Assembly: GCF_030815255.1 (NCBI RefSeq)
Contig: NZ_JAUSWN010000010.1
Span: 1 to 64,000 of the forward strand
Length of the DNA stretch: 64,000 nucleotides
Direction of reading: 5' to 3'
Source: Hathewaya limosa
GTDB lineage: Bacteria > Bacillota > Clostridia > Clostridiales > Clostridiaceae
Position numbers and translations under genes: made by a program. The notes beneath the pieces were generated by a model, which searched no databases, was not told the DNA's origin, and saw nothing but the letters and a program-made list of their open reading frames with translations. The first letter of the stretch is position 1, and each line of letters starts with the position of its first letter. Of this stretch, positions 8,382 through 17,380 are shown piece after piece.

Positions 8382-8744
8382 ATGGCAAGAGTTAAAAAGG
8401 CTGTAAATGCTCGTAAAAAACATAAAAAAGTATTAAAACTTGCAAAAGGTTATTATGGTTCAAGAAGTAAATTATTCAGAACAGCTAATGCTACAGTAAT
8501 AAGAGCTTTAAATAATGCATTCATAGGAAGAAAGTTAAAGAAGAGAGATTTTAGAAAACTTTGGATAGCTAGAATAAATGCTGCTACAAGAATAAATGGT
8601 ATGTCTTATTCTAGATTTATGAATGGAATAAAATTAGCTGGTATAGATATAAACAGAAAAATGCTTTCTGAAATAGCTATAAATGATCCAAAAGCTTTTG
8701 CTGAATTAGTAGAAGTTGCAAAAAAACAATTAGAATCTAAATAA
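8382..8744 (+). CDS. rplT: 50S ribosomal protein L20
   Basis: Basic protein of 120 residues, beginning MARVKKAVNARKKHKKVLKLAKGYYG without the initiator context changed, and carrying the RLWIARINAA-type core as KLWIARINAATR. L20 is an early assembly protein of the 50S subunit and is the probable repressor acting on the infC leader. The ribosome site is AAGGAGGTAG and a strong terminator follows. Confidence 0.98.
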   Translation: MARVKKAVNARKKHKKVLKLAKGYYGSRSKLFRTANATVIRALNNAFIGRKLKKRDFRKLWIARINAATRINGMSYSRFMNGIKLAGIDINRKMLSEIAINDPKAFAELVEVAKKQLESK

Positions 8745-8755
8745 TAAATGCTTTA

Positions 8756-8780
8756 ATGCAGCTGCGGCTGCATTTTTTTA
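8756..8780 (+). terminator. Terminator of infC-rpmI-rplT
   Basis: ATGCAGC pairs with GCTGCAT around a TGCG loop and is followed by seven T's. Confidence 0.92.
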
Positions 8781-8942
8781 TTTCAATAAAATTATTTCAA
8801 TATTTTTTAATCACATAATTGAAAATTAACATTGAAGTGATATACTATATTTATATTTTAATTAAATAAATTTTTCTAAGTAACAAATAATATAACTAAA
8901 GGAGTTGTAAAGGAAATAAACTGTTGGAGGTTTTAAGGAAAT

Positions 8943-10310
8943 ATGACTTTAAAGGGGAACGATATCAAATCAAGCAGTCCTAGCAGAAAACTAAGGCCAG
9001 CACAAATACTTGCTTTGGGATTTGCATGTGTTATATTAATAGGAGCAATTTTATTATCATTACCTATTTCATCAGCTAAAGGTGAAAGTACTAGTTTTAT
9101 AGATTGTATTTTCACATCTACATCTGCAGTGTGTGTTACAGGATTAGTAACTAAGGATACTGGAACTTATTGGAGCACTTTTGGAAAAACGGTTATAATA
9201 ACTTTAATTCAAATAGGTGGATTAGGATTTATGTCTTTTACCACTTTAGTATTTTTATTGTTAGGAAAAAAGATAACTTTAAAAGAGAGAATGGTTATGC
9301 AAGAGGCGATGAATTTTTTCTCTCTACAAGGATTGGTTAAGTTATCAAAATATGTACTATTATTTACCTTTTCTATTGAAGGAATAGGTGCACTTATATT
9401 ATCTACTCAATTTATTCCACAGTTTGGAGTATTAAAAGGTATTTGTTATAGTTTATTTCATTCAATTTCAGGGTTTTGTAATGCTGGATTTGATCTCATA
9501 GGTAATTTTAGTAGTTTAACTTCGTATTCTAGTAATTCAGTAGTTATATTAACTATTTCTTTTTTAATAGTTACTGGAGGATTAGGATTCTTTGTTTGGA
9601 GTGAATTATATAATACTCATAAGAAAAGGAAATTTTCACTTCATACAAAGATTGCTATAGCAACCACAGCTATATTACTTATCGGAGGAACAATATTATT
9701 TTTTATATTTGAAATGAATAATCCTAATACCATGCAAAATATGAGTTTTAAAGATAAACTTTTAAATTCATTCTTTGCATCTGTATCACCTAGAACGGCG
9801 GGATTTAATTCTGTATCTACATCTGGAATGACTTTATCTAGTAAAATTTTGACTATAGTACTTATGTTTATAGGTGGTTCTCCAGGATCTACTGCTGGGG
9901 GAATTAAAACTACAACTATGGCTGTATTAATTTTTACTATATTATCACTTATTAAAGGAAGAGAAGATACAGAAATATGTAATAAGAGACTTTGTAAAGA
10001 AATAGTATATAAAGCTATAGTTATATTTATAATTAGTCTTATGTTAATAACAATAGTGACATTAGTATTATCATTTACTGATCCAGGATTTACATTAGAA
10101 CAAATTTTATATGAAGTAGTATCAGCTTTTGGTACAGTTGGGGTAACTTTAGGAATTACTACTAAATTAAGTGCTTTGGGTAAAATAATAATTGCTATTT
10201 CTATGTATTTTGGTAGAGTTGGTCCACTTACTATAGTTCTTGCTTTAACAAATAAAGGTGGAAATAGAGTAAATATAAAATATCCAGAAGAGAAAATATT
10301 AGTAGGATAA
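8943..10310 (+). CDS. ktrB: K+ uptake channel subunit, TrkH/KtrB family
   Basis: Membrane protein of 455 residues that forms the potassium-conducting subunit of a Ktr/Trk system. The four pore-loop segments with their selectivity glycines are visible: SAVCVTGL (61-68), SGFCNAGFDL (about 177), SPRTAGFNS (about 283) and FGTVGVTLG (about 394), separated by hydrophobic helices. The GGSPGSTAGGIKT stretch after the third loop is the membrane loop that gates transport in this family. The partner RCK subunit follows 13 bases later. GGAGG and AAGGA sites lie upstream of the ATG. KtrB is favoured over TrkH by its length (about 450 rather than 480-plus) and its partner's single RCK unit. Confidence 0.93.
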   Translation: MTLKGNDIKSSSPSRKLRPAQILALGFACVILIGAILLSLPISSAKGESTSFIDCIFTSTSAVCVTGLVTKDTGTYWSTFGKTVIITLIQIGGLGFMSFTTLVFLLLGKKITLKERMVMQEAMNFFSLQGLVKLSKYVLLFTFSIEGIGALILSTQFIPQFGVLKGICYSLFHSISGFCNAGFDLIGNFSSLTSYSSNSVVILTISFLIVTGGLGFFVWSELYNTHKKRKFSLHTKIAIATTAILLIGGTILFFIFEMNNPNTMQNMSFKDKLLNSFFASVSPRTAGFNSVSTSGMTLSSKILTIVLMFIGGSPGSTAGGIKTTTMAVLIFTILSLIKGREDTEICNKRLCKEIVYKAIVIFIISLMLITIVTLVLSFTDPGFTLEQILYEVVSAFGTVGVTLGITTKLSALGKIIIAISMYFGRVGPLTIVLALTNKGGNRVNIKYPEEKILVG

Positions 10311-10323
10311 AAGAGGTGTGATT

Positions 10324-10983
10324 ATGAGTAAAAAACAATATGTTGTAATAGGACTTGGGAGATTTGGAACTTCTATAGCAGAAACATTATATAGTTTAGG
10401 AAATGATGTTTTAGTTATAGATATTGATGAAGAGAGAATACAAAATATAGCTAATAATGTAACTCATGCAATTCAGGCGGATGCTACAGATGAATTGTCA
10501 TTAAGAGAAGTTGGTGTTAGAAATTTTGATGTAGCAATAGTTAGTATTGGGGCAGATATTCAAGCTAGTATTATGGCTACAATTTTATTAAAGGAATTAG
10601 GAATAAAACTTGTTGTTACAAAAGCTAATAATGCTATGCATGCTAAAGTTTTGAAAAAGTTAGGTGCGGATAAGGTTGTTTTCCCAGAAAAAGATATGGG
10701 AATAAGAGTAGCACATGGATTAGTATTTTCTAATATACTTGAGTATATTGAATTATCTCCAGACTATAGTTTAGCAGAATTTTTAACTCCAAGCGGATGG
10801 CATGGAAAAACTCTTAAAGAATTGAATGTAAGAAGTAATTATGGCATAAATGTAATGGCAATTAAGAGAGAGGATGGAGTAGATGTTTCTCCTCTAGCTA
10901 ATGAAGTTATTAGAGAAGGAGATATTATAGTAGCTATTGGAAGCATAGAGGAATTAAATAAACTTGAAAATAATATAAAGTAA
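10324..10983 (+). CDS. ktrA: K+ uptake regulatory subunit KtrA/TrkA (RCK)
   Basis: Cytosolic gating ring subunit of 219 residues. The N-terminal Rossmann domain starts VIGLGRFGTSIAETL and has the acidic VIDIDEE that binds nucleotide ribose; a TrkA-C domain occupies about residues 135-219. A single RCK unit is typical of Ktr systems. The start is ATG 10324: the GTG six bases upstream overlaps the AGAGGTG ribosome site. In Firmicutes such subunits bind ATP/ADP and c-di-AMP, which is family knowledge and is not shown here. Confidence 0.93.
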   Translation: MSKKQYVVIGLGRFGTSIAETLYSLGNDVLVIDIDEERIQNIANNVTHAIQADATDELSLREVGVRNFDVAIVSIGADIQASIMATILLKELGIKLVVTKANNAMHAKVLKKLGADKVVFPEKDMGIRVAHGLVFSNILEYIELSPDYSLAEFLTPSGWHGKTLKELNVRSNYGINVMAIKREDGVDVSPLANEVIREGDIIVAIGSIEELNKLENNIK

Positions 10984-11000
10984 TTAAGGAGTTATTTTAA

Positions 11001-11792
11001 GTGAATTTAGAATATATTCAAAGTAAAAACAATCCTTTAATAAAAGAATTAAAAAAATTAAAAGAAAAAAAATACAGAGAAGAAAAAAATCAATTTATTG
11101 TAGAAGGTCTTAGATTTACTGAGGAGGCGCTTAAATCATCATTTTCTATAGAATGTGTAGTTATAAATGAAGAATTCCTTCAAAGAGAGGAAAACGTTCT
11201 TTTTATAAATCAAATATCAAGCGATATAAGAGTATGTTCATTAAGTAAGGAAAGTTTTAAAGTTGTATGTGGAACAGAAAATTCTCAAGGAATTTTAGCC
11301 GTAGTAAATAATAAAATACTTAATACAGAAAAGAAAAATGGATTTTATATATTTGTTGACAGGGTACAAGATCCAGGAAACTTAGGAACTATAATTAGAA
11401 CAGCACATGCATCAGGTGCTTTAGGAGTTATTTTAAGAAAAGGTACAGTTGATCTATATAATGAAAAAACTTTAAGATCTACCATGGGATCTATTTTTAA
11501 GGTACCCGTTGTTATGGATAAAGATTTAAGTTGTATATTAAGTCTTAAGGAAAAAGGTTTTAAGGTTATAAGTTCTTTTCTTCATACGGATAAAGATTTT
11601 TACGATTTAGATTTAAAAGAAAATGTTATAATAGTTGTAGGAAATGAAGGAAATGGTATTAGTGATGAGATCATAGAACTTAGTGATACATTAGTTAAAT
11701 TACCTATGCCTGGGGATGCGGAATCTTTAAATGCATCTATAGCAGCTGCAATTATGATGTATGAAATTGTTCGACAGAATAGATTTAAATAA
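11001..11792 (+). CDS. 23S/tRNA methyltransferase, TrmH/SpoU family
   Basis: SPOUT-fold RNA 2'-O-methyltransferase of 263 residues. The N-terminal substrate-binding domain starts IQSKNNPLIKELKKL. The catalytic domain has the three family motifs: DPGNLGTIIRTAHASG (motif 1), VVGNEGNGIS (motif 2) and LPMPGDAESLNASIAAAI (motif 3). It is the counterpart of Bacillus ysgA, which also lies just upstream of pheST. GTG start with AAGGAG nearby. The RNA target is not determinable by eye. Confidence 0.92.
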   Translation: MNLEYIQSKNNPLIKELKKLKEKKYREEKNQFIVEGLRFTEEALKSSFSIECVVINEEFLQREENVLFINQISSDIRVCSLSKESFKVVCGTENSQGILAVVNNKILNTEKKNGFYIFVDRVQDPGNLGTIIRTAHASGALGVILRKGTVDLYNEKTLRSTMGSIFKVPVVMDKDLSCILSLKEKGFKVISSFLHTDKDFYDLDLKENVIIVVGNEGNGISDEIIELSDTLVKLPMPGDAESLNASIAAAIMMYEIVRQNRFK

Positions 11793-11795
11793 TAC

Positions 11796-11824
11796 TTGAA
11801 AACTTACTTTAAAACATTTATAAT
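11796..11824 (+). promoter_or_regulatory. Sigma-A promoter of the pheS T-box transcript
   Basis: TTGAAA (11796-11801), 17-base spacer, TATAAT (11819-11824). Transcription would begin about 20 bases before the T-box structure. Confidence 0.82.
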
Positions 11825-11849
11825 AAGTAGTAAAAGTTAAAAAATAAAA

Positions 11850-12112
11850 AAAGCAATGAAAGAGAGAGTAAACTATAGATACTTAAAGGGAGAGTATATC
11901 ATAGACTGAAAGTATACTTAAGATAATCTTATGTTGAAGTTCACTCTGGAGCTCCAATGATGAAGTAACAGTAGTTATTGGCGGGATATTTCCGTTAGAT
12001 ATGTTAAGATAGTTTTATAAAATTTGTATTAATTTTATACTAATTTATAAAATTAATTAGGGTGGTACCGCGAGAAAGTTCGTCCCTTTGTGGATGGGCT
12101 TTATTTTTTTAT
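11850..12112 (+). ncRNA. T-box riboswitch (phenylalanyl, specifier TTC) before pheST
   Basis: The T-box core AGGGTGGTACCGCG spans about 12059-12072. The specifier codon is TTC at 11940-11942 in the context GTTGAAG-TTC-ACTCTGGAG, correct for phenylalanine. The terminator AAAGTTCGTCC with GGATGGGCTTT is followed by TATTTTTTT. Uncharged tRNA-Phe should favour the antiterminator and allow pheST transcription. Confidence 0.95.
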
Positions 12113-12135
12113 AATTTTTTAAAAGGAGGATTAAG

Positions 12136-13155
12136 ATGAAGGAAAAATTAGAATTAATAAAAAAGAGTGCTTTAGAGGAAATTGAAAAGGTTTCATCTAA
12201 AGAGAATTTAGAGAATATAAGAGTTAAGTTCTTAGGAAAAAAAGGAGAACTTACTCAAATATTAAGAGGAATGGGTGCATTATCTGCTGAAGAAAGACCA
12301 ATAGTAGGTAAAGTTGCAAATGAAATAAGACAGGATATAGAAGGTAAAATAGAAATAGCTGTAAAAGCAATTAAAGAAAAAGAAAAGGAAGCTAAATTAA
12401 AAAATGAGGTTATAGATATTTCTATGCCAGGAGTTAAATGTAGCGTAGGAAAGAGACATCCACTAGAATTAACTTTAGAAAAAATTAAAAATATATTTAT
12501 TTCTATGGGATTTTCAATAGAAGAAGGCCCAGAAGTTGAATATGATCACTATAATTTTGAGGCATTAAATATTCCTAAAGATCACCCAGCAAGAGGAGAA
12601 CAAGATACTTTTTATATTAATGATAATATGGTATTAAGAACTCAAACATCTCCAGTACAAGTAAGAACAATGGAAAAACAAAAACCACCAATTAAAATGA
12701 TATCTCCAGGTAAAGTTTATCGTTCTGACTCTGTAGATGCTACACATTCACCTATTTTCTACCAAGTAGAAGGATTGGTTGTAGATAAAAATATCACTTT
12801 TGCAGATTTAAAAGGAACATTAGAGTTATTTACTAAAAAGATGTTTGGTGACAAAATGGAAACTAAATTTAGACCACATCATTTCCCATTTACAGAGCCA
12901 TCAGCAGAAATGGATGCTACATGTTTTGTATGTAAAGGAGAAGGATGTAGAGTATGTAAAGGTAGTGGATGGATAGAGTTATTAGGTTGTGGTATGGTTC
13001 ATCCAGATGTTTTAAGAAATTGTGGTATAGATCCAGAAGTATATAGTGGATTTGCATTTGGTTTTGGACTTGATAGAATGGTTATGCTTGATTATGGCAT
13101 AGATGATATTAGATTATTATATGAAAGTGATATGAGATTCTTAAATCAATTCTAA
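12136..13155 (+). CDS. pheS: Phenylalanyl-tRNA synthetase alpha subunit
   Basis: Catalytic subunit of the alpha2-beta2 enzyme, 339 residues, full length. An N-terminal coiled coil (1-90) that contacts tRNA precedes the class II core with GKRHPLELTLEKI, RTQTSPVQVRTM, GKVYRSDSVDATHSP (motif 2) and GFAFGFGLDRMVML (motif 3). A cysteine-bearing loop CFVCKGEGCRVCKGSG is normal in this family. The start has AAAAGGAGGA. pheT follows after 36 bases. Confidence 0.98.
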   Translation: MKEKLELIKKSALEEIEKVSSKENLENIRVKFLGKKGELTQILRGMGALSAEERPIVGKVANEIRQDIEGKIEIAVKAIKEKEKEAKLKNEVIDISMPGVKCSVGKRHPLELTLEKIKNIFISMGFSIEEGPEVEYDHYNFEALNIPKDHPARGEQDTFYINDNMVLRTQTSPVQVRTMEKQKPPIKMISPGKVYRSDSVDATHSPIFYQVEGLVVDKNITFADLKGTLELFTKKMFGDKMETKFRPHHFPFTEPSAEMDATCFVCKGEGCRVCKGSGWIELLGCGMVHPDVLRNCGIDPEVYSGFAFGFGLDRMVMLDYGIDDIRLLYESDMRFLNQF

Positions 13156-13191
13156 TCTAAGTTAAAATTAAAATTTTTAGGAGGTTTAGTA

Positions 13192-15570
13192 ATGAAAGTA
13201 CCTTATAATTGGTTAAAAGATTATGTTAATATAGATATTTCACCAAAGGAGCTAGGTGATAGATTAACGCTAAGTGGTTCTAAAGTGGAAGAGGTTATTA
13301 TTACAGGAGCAGAAATAGAAAATATAGTTACTTGTAAAATAGAACAAATAGAAAAACATCCAGAGGCAGATAGATTATCTATTTGTTCAGTTAATATAGG
13401 AAAAGAAGAAAATATTCAAATAGTAACTGCAGCTACAAATATGAAAGAAAATGATATAGTACCTGTAGCACTACATGGTGCAACTCTTTTTGATGGAACA
13501 AAAATTAAAAAGGGGAAATTAAGAGGTATCGTATCTAACGGAATGTTCTGTTCAGAGGAAGAAATAGGAGTGGCAGACGGAAAAGTTATAGAAGGCTTAA
13601 TGATAATGCCAGAAGATACTCCAATAGGAAAAGATATTAAAGAGGTACTAGGTCTTGAAAGTGCTGTAATTGATTTCGAAATAACTTCTAATAGACCAGA
13701 TTGTATGAGTGTACTTGGTATAGCTAGAGAAACAGCTGCCACTTTAGGCACAAGCTATAAAATGCCAGAGTTAACTTATACAGAAGATTCATCTTCAAAT
13801 ATACATAATGAGTTAAAAGTAGAAGTTAAAGATTCATTATGCAAAAGATATATGACAAAAGCTATTAAAAATGTAAAAATTGAACCATCGCCAAAATGGT
13901 TGCAAGATAGATTAATTGAATATGGAATAAAGCCAAAGAATAACATAGTAGATATAACGAACTTTGTTATGGTTGAATTAGGTCAACCAATGCATGCTTT
14001 TGATAGAAGAGAAATTAAAAATAATTTACTATGTATTGAAAGAGCATCAGAAGGAGAGAAGTTCACAACATTAGATGAGGTTGAAAGAACATTAGATGAA
14101 AATACTCTTTGCATAAAAGATGGAGATAGAACTGTTGCAATAGCAGGGGTTATGGGTGGACTAAATTCTGAAGTTAAAGATGATACAACAGAAATAATTT
14201 TAGAATGTGCAAGTTTTAATCCAGTTTCTATTAGAAAAACATCTGCAAAATTAGGATTAAGAACAGAGGCTTCTACAAAATTTGAAAAAGAATTAGATCC
14301 TAATAATGTGGAAACTGCAATGAATAGAGCTTGCAATTTAATAGAATCATTGGGTATTGGAAAAGTAGTAGAAGGAACAATTGATATATATAATGAAAAG
14401 AGAGAACCTCATACTTTAACAGTAGATTCTAAGTGGATAAATAAATTCTTAGGTATAGATATATCTAAAGAAGAAATGAAAAAAGTATTAGATAGTCTAG
14501 ATTTAAATACTGAAGTAAAAGAAGATGATTTAGTTATATCGGTACCTACATTTAGATGTGATATGAACATAAAAGAAGATGTTGCAGAAGAAGTTGCAAG
14601 AATTTATGGATATAATAAGATACCAACTACAATTCCACATTGTGAAACACTTAAAGGTGGAAAATCAGAAAAACAATTATTAGAAGAAAAAGTAGTAGAT
14701 ACGTTAATTTCTTGTGGATTAAATCAATCTATTAGCTATTCATTTATAAGTCCTAAGGTTTTCGATAAATTACTTATAGCGGAAGATAGTTCATTAAGAA
14801 ATGTTGTTAAAATAAAAAATCCTTTAGGAGAAGATTTCAGTGTAATGAGAACTACTTCTGTTGGATCTATGATGGATTCATTAGGAAGAAACTATGTAAG
14901 AAGTAATAGCTTTGCTAGATTATTTGAAATGGGTAAAGTTTACATTAAAAATGAAGATGAAAATAAAATACCAACTGAAAAAAATGTAGTTACTATTGGG
15001 ATGTATGGTAATGTAGATTATTTAAACCTAAAAGGAATAGTAGAAGAATTATTAGAAACTTTAGGTGTTAAAAAAGTAAGTTTCAGAAGGGAAACAGAAA
15101 ACAAATCTTTCCATCCTGGAAAAACTGCAGCATTATATATTAAAAATCAATATGTTGGTGTAGTAGGAGAGATTCATCCAGATGTTTGTGATAATTATGA
15201 AGTAGAAGATAGATGTTATATTGCAGAATTAGACTTAGATGTAATATTTAAAAATGCTAATATAGAAAAGAAATATATGCCACTTCCTAAGTATCCTGCA
15301 GTTACTAGAGATATAGCTATTTTAGTTGATGATGAAATTTTAGTACAAGAAATAGAAGAAACTATAGTTAAAGCTGGTGGAAATATTTTAGAAAGTATAG
15401 AGTTATTTGATGTGTATAAGGGTAAACAAATACCAGATGGTAAAAAGAGTGTAGCATATGCATTAATTTATAGAGTACCTGAAAAAACTTTAAAAGATGA
15501 AGAAGTTAATAAAGTTCACAATAAAATTTTAAGAGCTTTGGAACATAAGTTAGGTGCTGAATTAAGATAG
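13192..15570 (+). CDS. pheT: Phenylalanyl-tRNA synthetase beta subunit
   Basis: Full-length 792-residue beta subunit. In order: N-terminal MKVPYNWLKDYV start, a tRNA-binding EMAP-like domain (about 40-150), the B3/B4 editing region with SNRPDCMSVLGIARE, B5 domain, a degenerate class II core, and the C-terminal ferredoxin-fold anticodon-binding domain beginning at about PKYPAVTRDIAILVD. AGGAGGT site before the ATG. Its partner is PheS, directly upstream. Confidence 0.98.
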   Translation: MKVPYNWLKDYVNIDISPKELGDRLTLSGSKVEEVIITGAEIENIVTCKIEQIEKHPEADRLSICSVNIGKEENIQIVTAATNMKENDIVPVALHGATLFDGTKIKKGKLRGIVSNGMFCSEEEIGVADGKVIEGLMIMPEDTPIGKDIKEVLGLESAVIDFEITSNRPDCMSVLGIARETAATLGTSYKMPELTYTEDSSSNIHNELKVEVKDSLCKRYMTKAIKNVKIEPSPKWLQDRLIEYGIKPKNNIVDITNFVMVELGQPMHAFDRREIKNNLLCIERASEGEKFTTLDEVERTLDENTLCIKDGDRTVAIAGVMGGLNSEVKDDTTEIILECASFNPVSIRKTSAKLGLRTEASTKFEKELDPNNVETAMNRACNLIESLGIGKVVEGTIDIYNEKREPHTLTVDSKWINKFLGIDISKEEMKKVLDSLDLNTEVKEDDLVISVPTFRCDMNIKEDVAEEVARIYGYNKIPTTIPHCETLKGGKSEKQLLEEKVVDTLISCGLNQSISYSFISPKVFDKLLIAEDSSLRNVVKIKNPLGEDFSVMRTTSVGSMMDSLGRNYVRSNSFARLFEMGKVYIKNEDENKIPTEKNVVTIGMYGNVDYLNLKGIVEELLETLGVKKVSFRRETENKSFHPGKTAALYIKNQYVGVVGEIHPDVCDNYEVEDRCYIAELDLDVIFKNANIEKKYMPLPKYPAVTRDIAILVDDEILVQEIEETIVKAGGNILESIELFDVYKGKQIPDGKKSVAYALIYRVPEKTLKDEEVNKVHNKILRALEHKLGAELR

Positions 15571-15591
15571 TATAACTAAATAATAATTTTT

Positions 15592-15664
15592 AAGATGTAA
15601 GTTAAGGAGGAAAATCTCTAGGTTTATATATAAATTATAAGCTTAACTTACATCTTTGCTTTAT
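15592..15664 (+). terminator. Long perfect inverted repeat after pheT
   Basis: AAGATGTAAGTTAAG (15592-15606) is exactly complementary to 15642-15656, with a 35-base loop and a short T-rich tail (TGCTTTATAA). It is the only candidate terminator for pheST, but the loop is long and carries AAGGAGG with no start codon in range. Confidence 0.5.
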
Positions 15665-15772
15665 AATTAAGGTTAATTTTAGATTAAATAGAATAAAACT
15701 CTTAAAGGGAGTTTAATAAGTGGAAATTTTATGTTAAAATATATCATAATAAGTGATATATGAGGTGTTTCT

Positions 15773-17272
15773 ATGAACATTGTAATGGTAAAAATTAATG
15801 ACTTAGAATACTCTTTAAAAGGTGTAGAGGAACCTGAATATATATCTAGTTTAGCTCAATATGTAAATGAAAAGGTTAAAAGTATAAAAAACAACAATCC
15901 TAAATTAGGAACTAGTGAGTTAGCTATTTTGTCTGCAGTAAATATAGTGGACGAACTTTTTAAACTTAACATAGACTATAAAAATCAGCAGCAACAACTA
16001 GAATCTATGGATGGTGAACTAAAAATAACCTTGGAAAAATACAATGAAGCTATAAAGAAAAATATGAAGGTTATTGAAGAGAGTACACAATTTAAAGAAG
16101 AATTAAAGAAATTAGAACAGGATTCGATAGAAGAAAATAAAAAATATAAAGAACAAATTGTTATATTAACAAATAAGTTGGAAGAAATAAATGATCAAGA
16201 AGAACAAAAAGTTAAAAAGTTAAAAAATGAACATCTAGAAGAAAAGAAAGCATTACAAAAGAAACTAGATGATTTACGTATTAATTTAGAAAATCAATGT
16301 AAAAATCTTCAGGCTAAGTTAAAAAATCAAGAAGATAAATATAGTAAGGAACAAATTGAGTTACAGGTTACAGTAAATTCTTTGAAACAGAATAATCATA
16401 AGGAATTATCAGAGCATAAGGAAATAATTAGACAACTTAAAGAACAGAATAGTAAAGATAAGATTCAATATACCAATGAAATTAATGAGTTAAAGGAAAA
16501 GCATAATAAAGAAATTACAAAATGCAAAGAAGAATTAACAGTATTACAACAACATTATAATAGTACAATTGAAAATAACAAAAAGAATATTAAAAATTTA
16601 GAAGAAAAATATAAAGAGATAATTTCTAAAAATGAAATTGAAATTAATATTTTAAAAGAAAATCGTAATAATCAGCTTGAAAACTATAAAAAAGAAATGA
16701 AAGTTCTTCAAGATAAAAATAATAATGAAGTTCAACAGTATTTAAATAAAATTTCACTTTTAGAACAAAAATATAGTACAGAAATAGAAGAGTATAAGAA
16801 GCAAATAGAGGAATTAGAGGACAAGTTAAATATTCAAGATACAGAGAATAATAAAAATATAGAGAAACATAAGGAAGAAATAAGTCTTTTAAAAGAAGGA
16901 CATACTGAGGAAATGAAAGTATACAAAGATAAGCTTGATAATTTAGAACAGACGTATGAAAAAGAAAAAGATTCTTTTAAAGATGAAATACAATCCTTAA
17001 AGATTAAGAGTATAGAAGAAGAACAAAGTAAAGAAGAGATAAGAAAGTTAAAAGATAAACTTATAAAATTAAAAGAACAAAATAATTTCTTAGAGGAAAA
17101 AGGAAAACTATATATAAAGGAAATAAAAGCTCTTAGAAATCATAATAAAGAGACTAAATTTGATTTACAAACATATAAATATAAAGTTTTAGATTTAGAG
17201 AATAGGTTGCAAGAAAATCAAATTTTTCTTGCTAAAGAAAGATTAAAGAAAGAACCTTTAAGAAAAAAATAA
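15773..17272 (+). CDS. zapA: ZapA-like cell-division protein with a very long coiled-coil extension
   Basis: Residues 1-85 are a ZapA domain (VKINDLEYSLKGVEEPEYISSLAQ, then ELAILSAVNIVDELFKL); ZapA crosslinks FtsZ protofilaments at the division site. The remaining roughly 410 residues are almost pure Glu/Lys/Gln/Asn-rich coiled coil with loosely repeated blocks (for example KEEISLLKEGHTEEMKVYKD and QQYLNKISLLEQKYSTEIEE). Typical ZapA proteins have about 85-150 residues, so this form is three to five times longer. The position between pheT and the U32 gene matches the conserved pheT-zapA order. The ATG at 15773 has GAGGTG at good spacing. No membrane segment is seen. FtsZ binding is inferred from the N-terminal domain only. 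Confidence 0.82.
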   Translation: MNIVMVKINDLEYSLKGVEEPEYISSLAQYVNEKVKSIKNNNPKLGTSELAILSAVNIVDELFKLNIDYKNQQQQLESMDGELKITLEKYNEAIKKNMKVIEESTQFKEELKKLEQDSIEENKKYKEQIVILTNKLEEINDQEEQKVKKLKNEHLEEKKALQKKLDDLRINLENQCKNLQAKLKNQEDKYSKEQIELQVTVNSLKQNNHKELSEHKEIIRQLKEQNSKDKIQYTNEINELKEKHNKEITKCKEELTVLQQHYNSTIENNKKNIKNLEEKYKEIISKNEIEINILKENRNNQLENYKKEMKVLQDKNNNEVQQYLNKISLLEQKYSTEIEEYKKQIEELEDKLNIQDTENNKNIEKHKEEISLLKEGHTEEMKVYKDKLDNLEQTYEKEKDSFKDEIQSLKIKSIEEEQSKEEIRKLKDKLIKLKEQNNFLEEKGKLYIKEIKALRNHNKETKFDLQTYKYKVLDLENRLQENQIFLAKERLKKEPLRKK

Positions 17273-17280
17273 AATATAAA

Positions 17281-17316
17281 AAATAAAAGTACAGCTTGGT
17301 CTGTACTTTTATTTTA
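17281..17316. terminator. Terminator after zapA
   Basis: A 14-bp perfect stem (17281-17294 with 17301-17314) around CTTGGT. The A-rich 5' arm and T-rich 3' arm would make it work in either direction. Confidence 0.88.
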
Positions 17317-17380
17317 GTACTTTGACATTTAGTGTATAATAAGAAGAGTTAATATTTTTATAAGTAGGAGAGAAATAAAT

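Noticed and set aside
10318..10323. GTG start for KtrA
   Set aside because: It overlaps the AGAGGTG ribosome site, so ATG 10324 is the better start.
17322..17340. TTGACA and TATAAT before the U32 gene
   Set aside because: Only 7 bases separate them; no acceptable -35 exists for that -10. The pair is not a sigma-A promoter as written.
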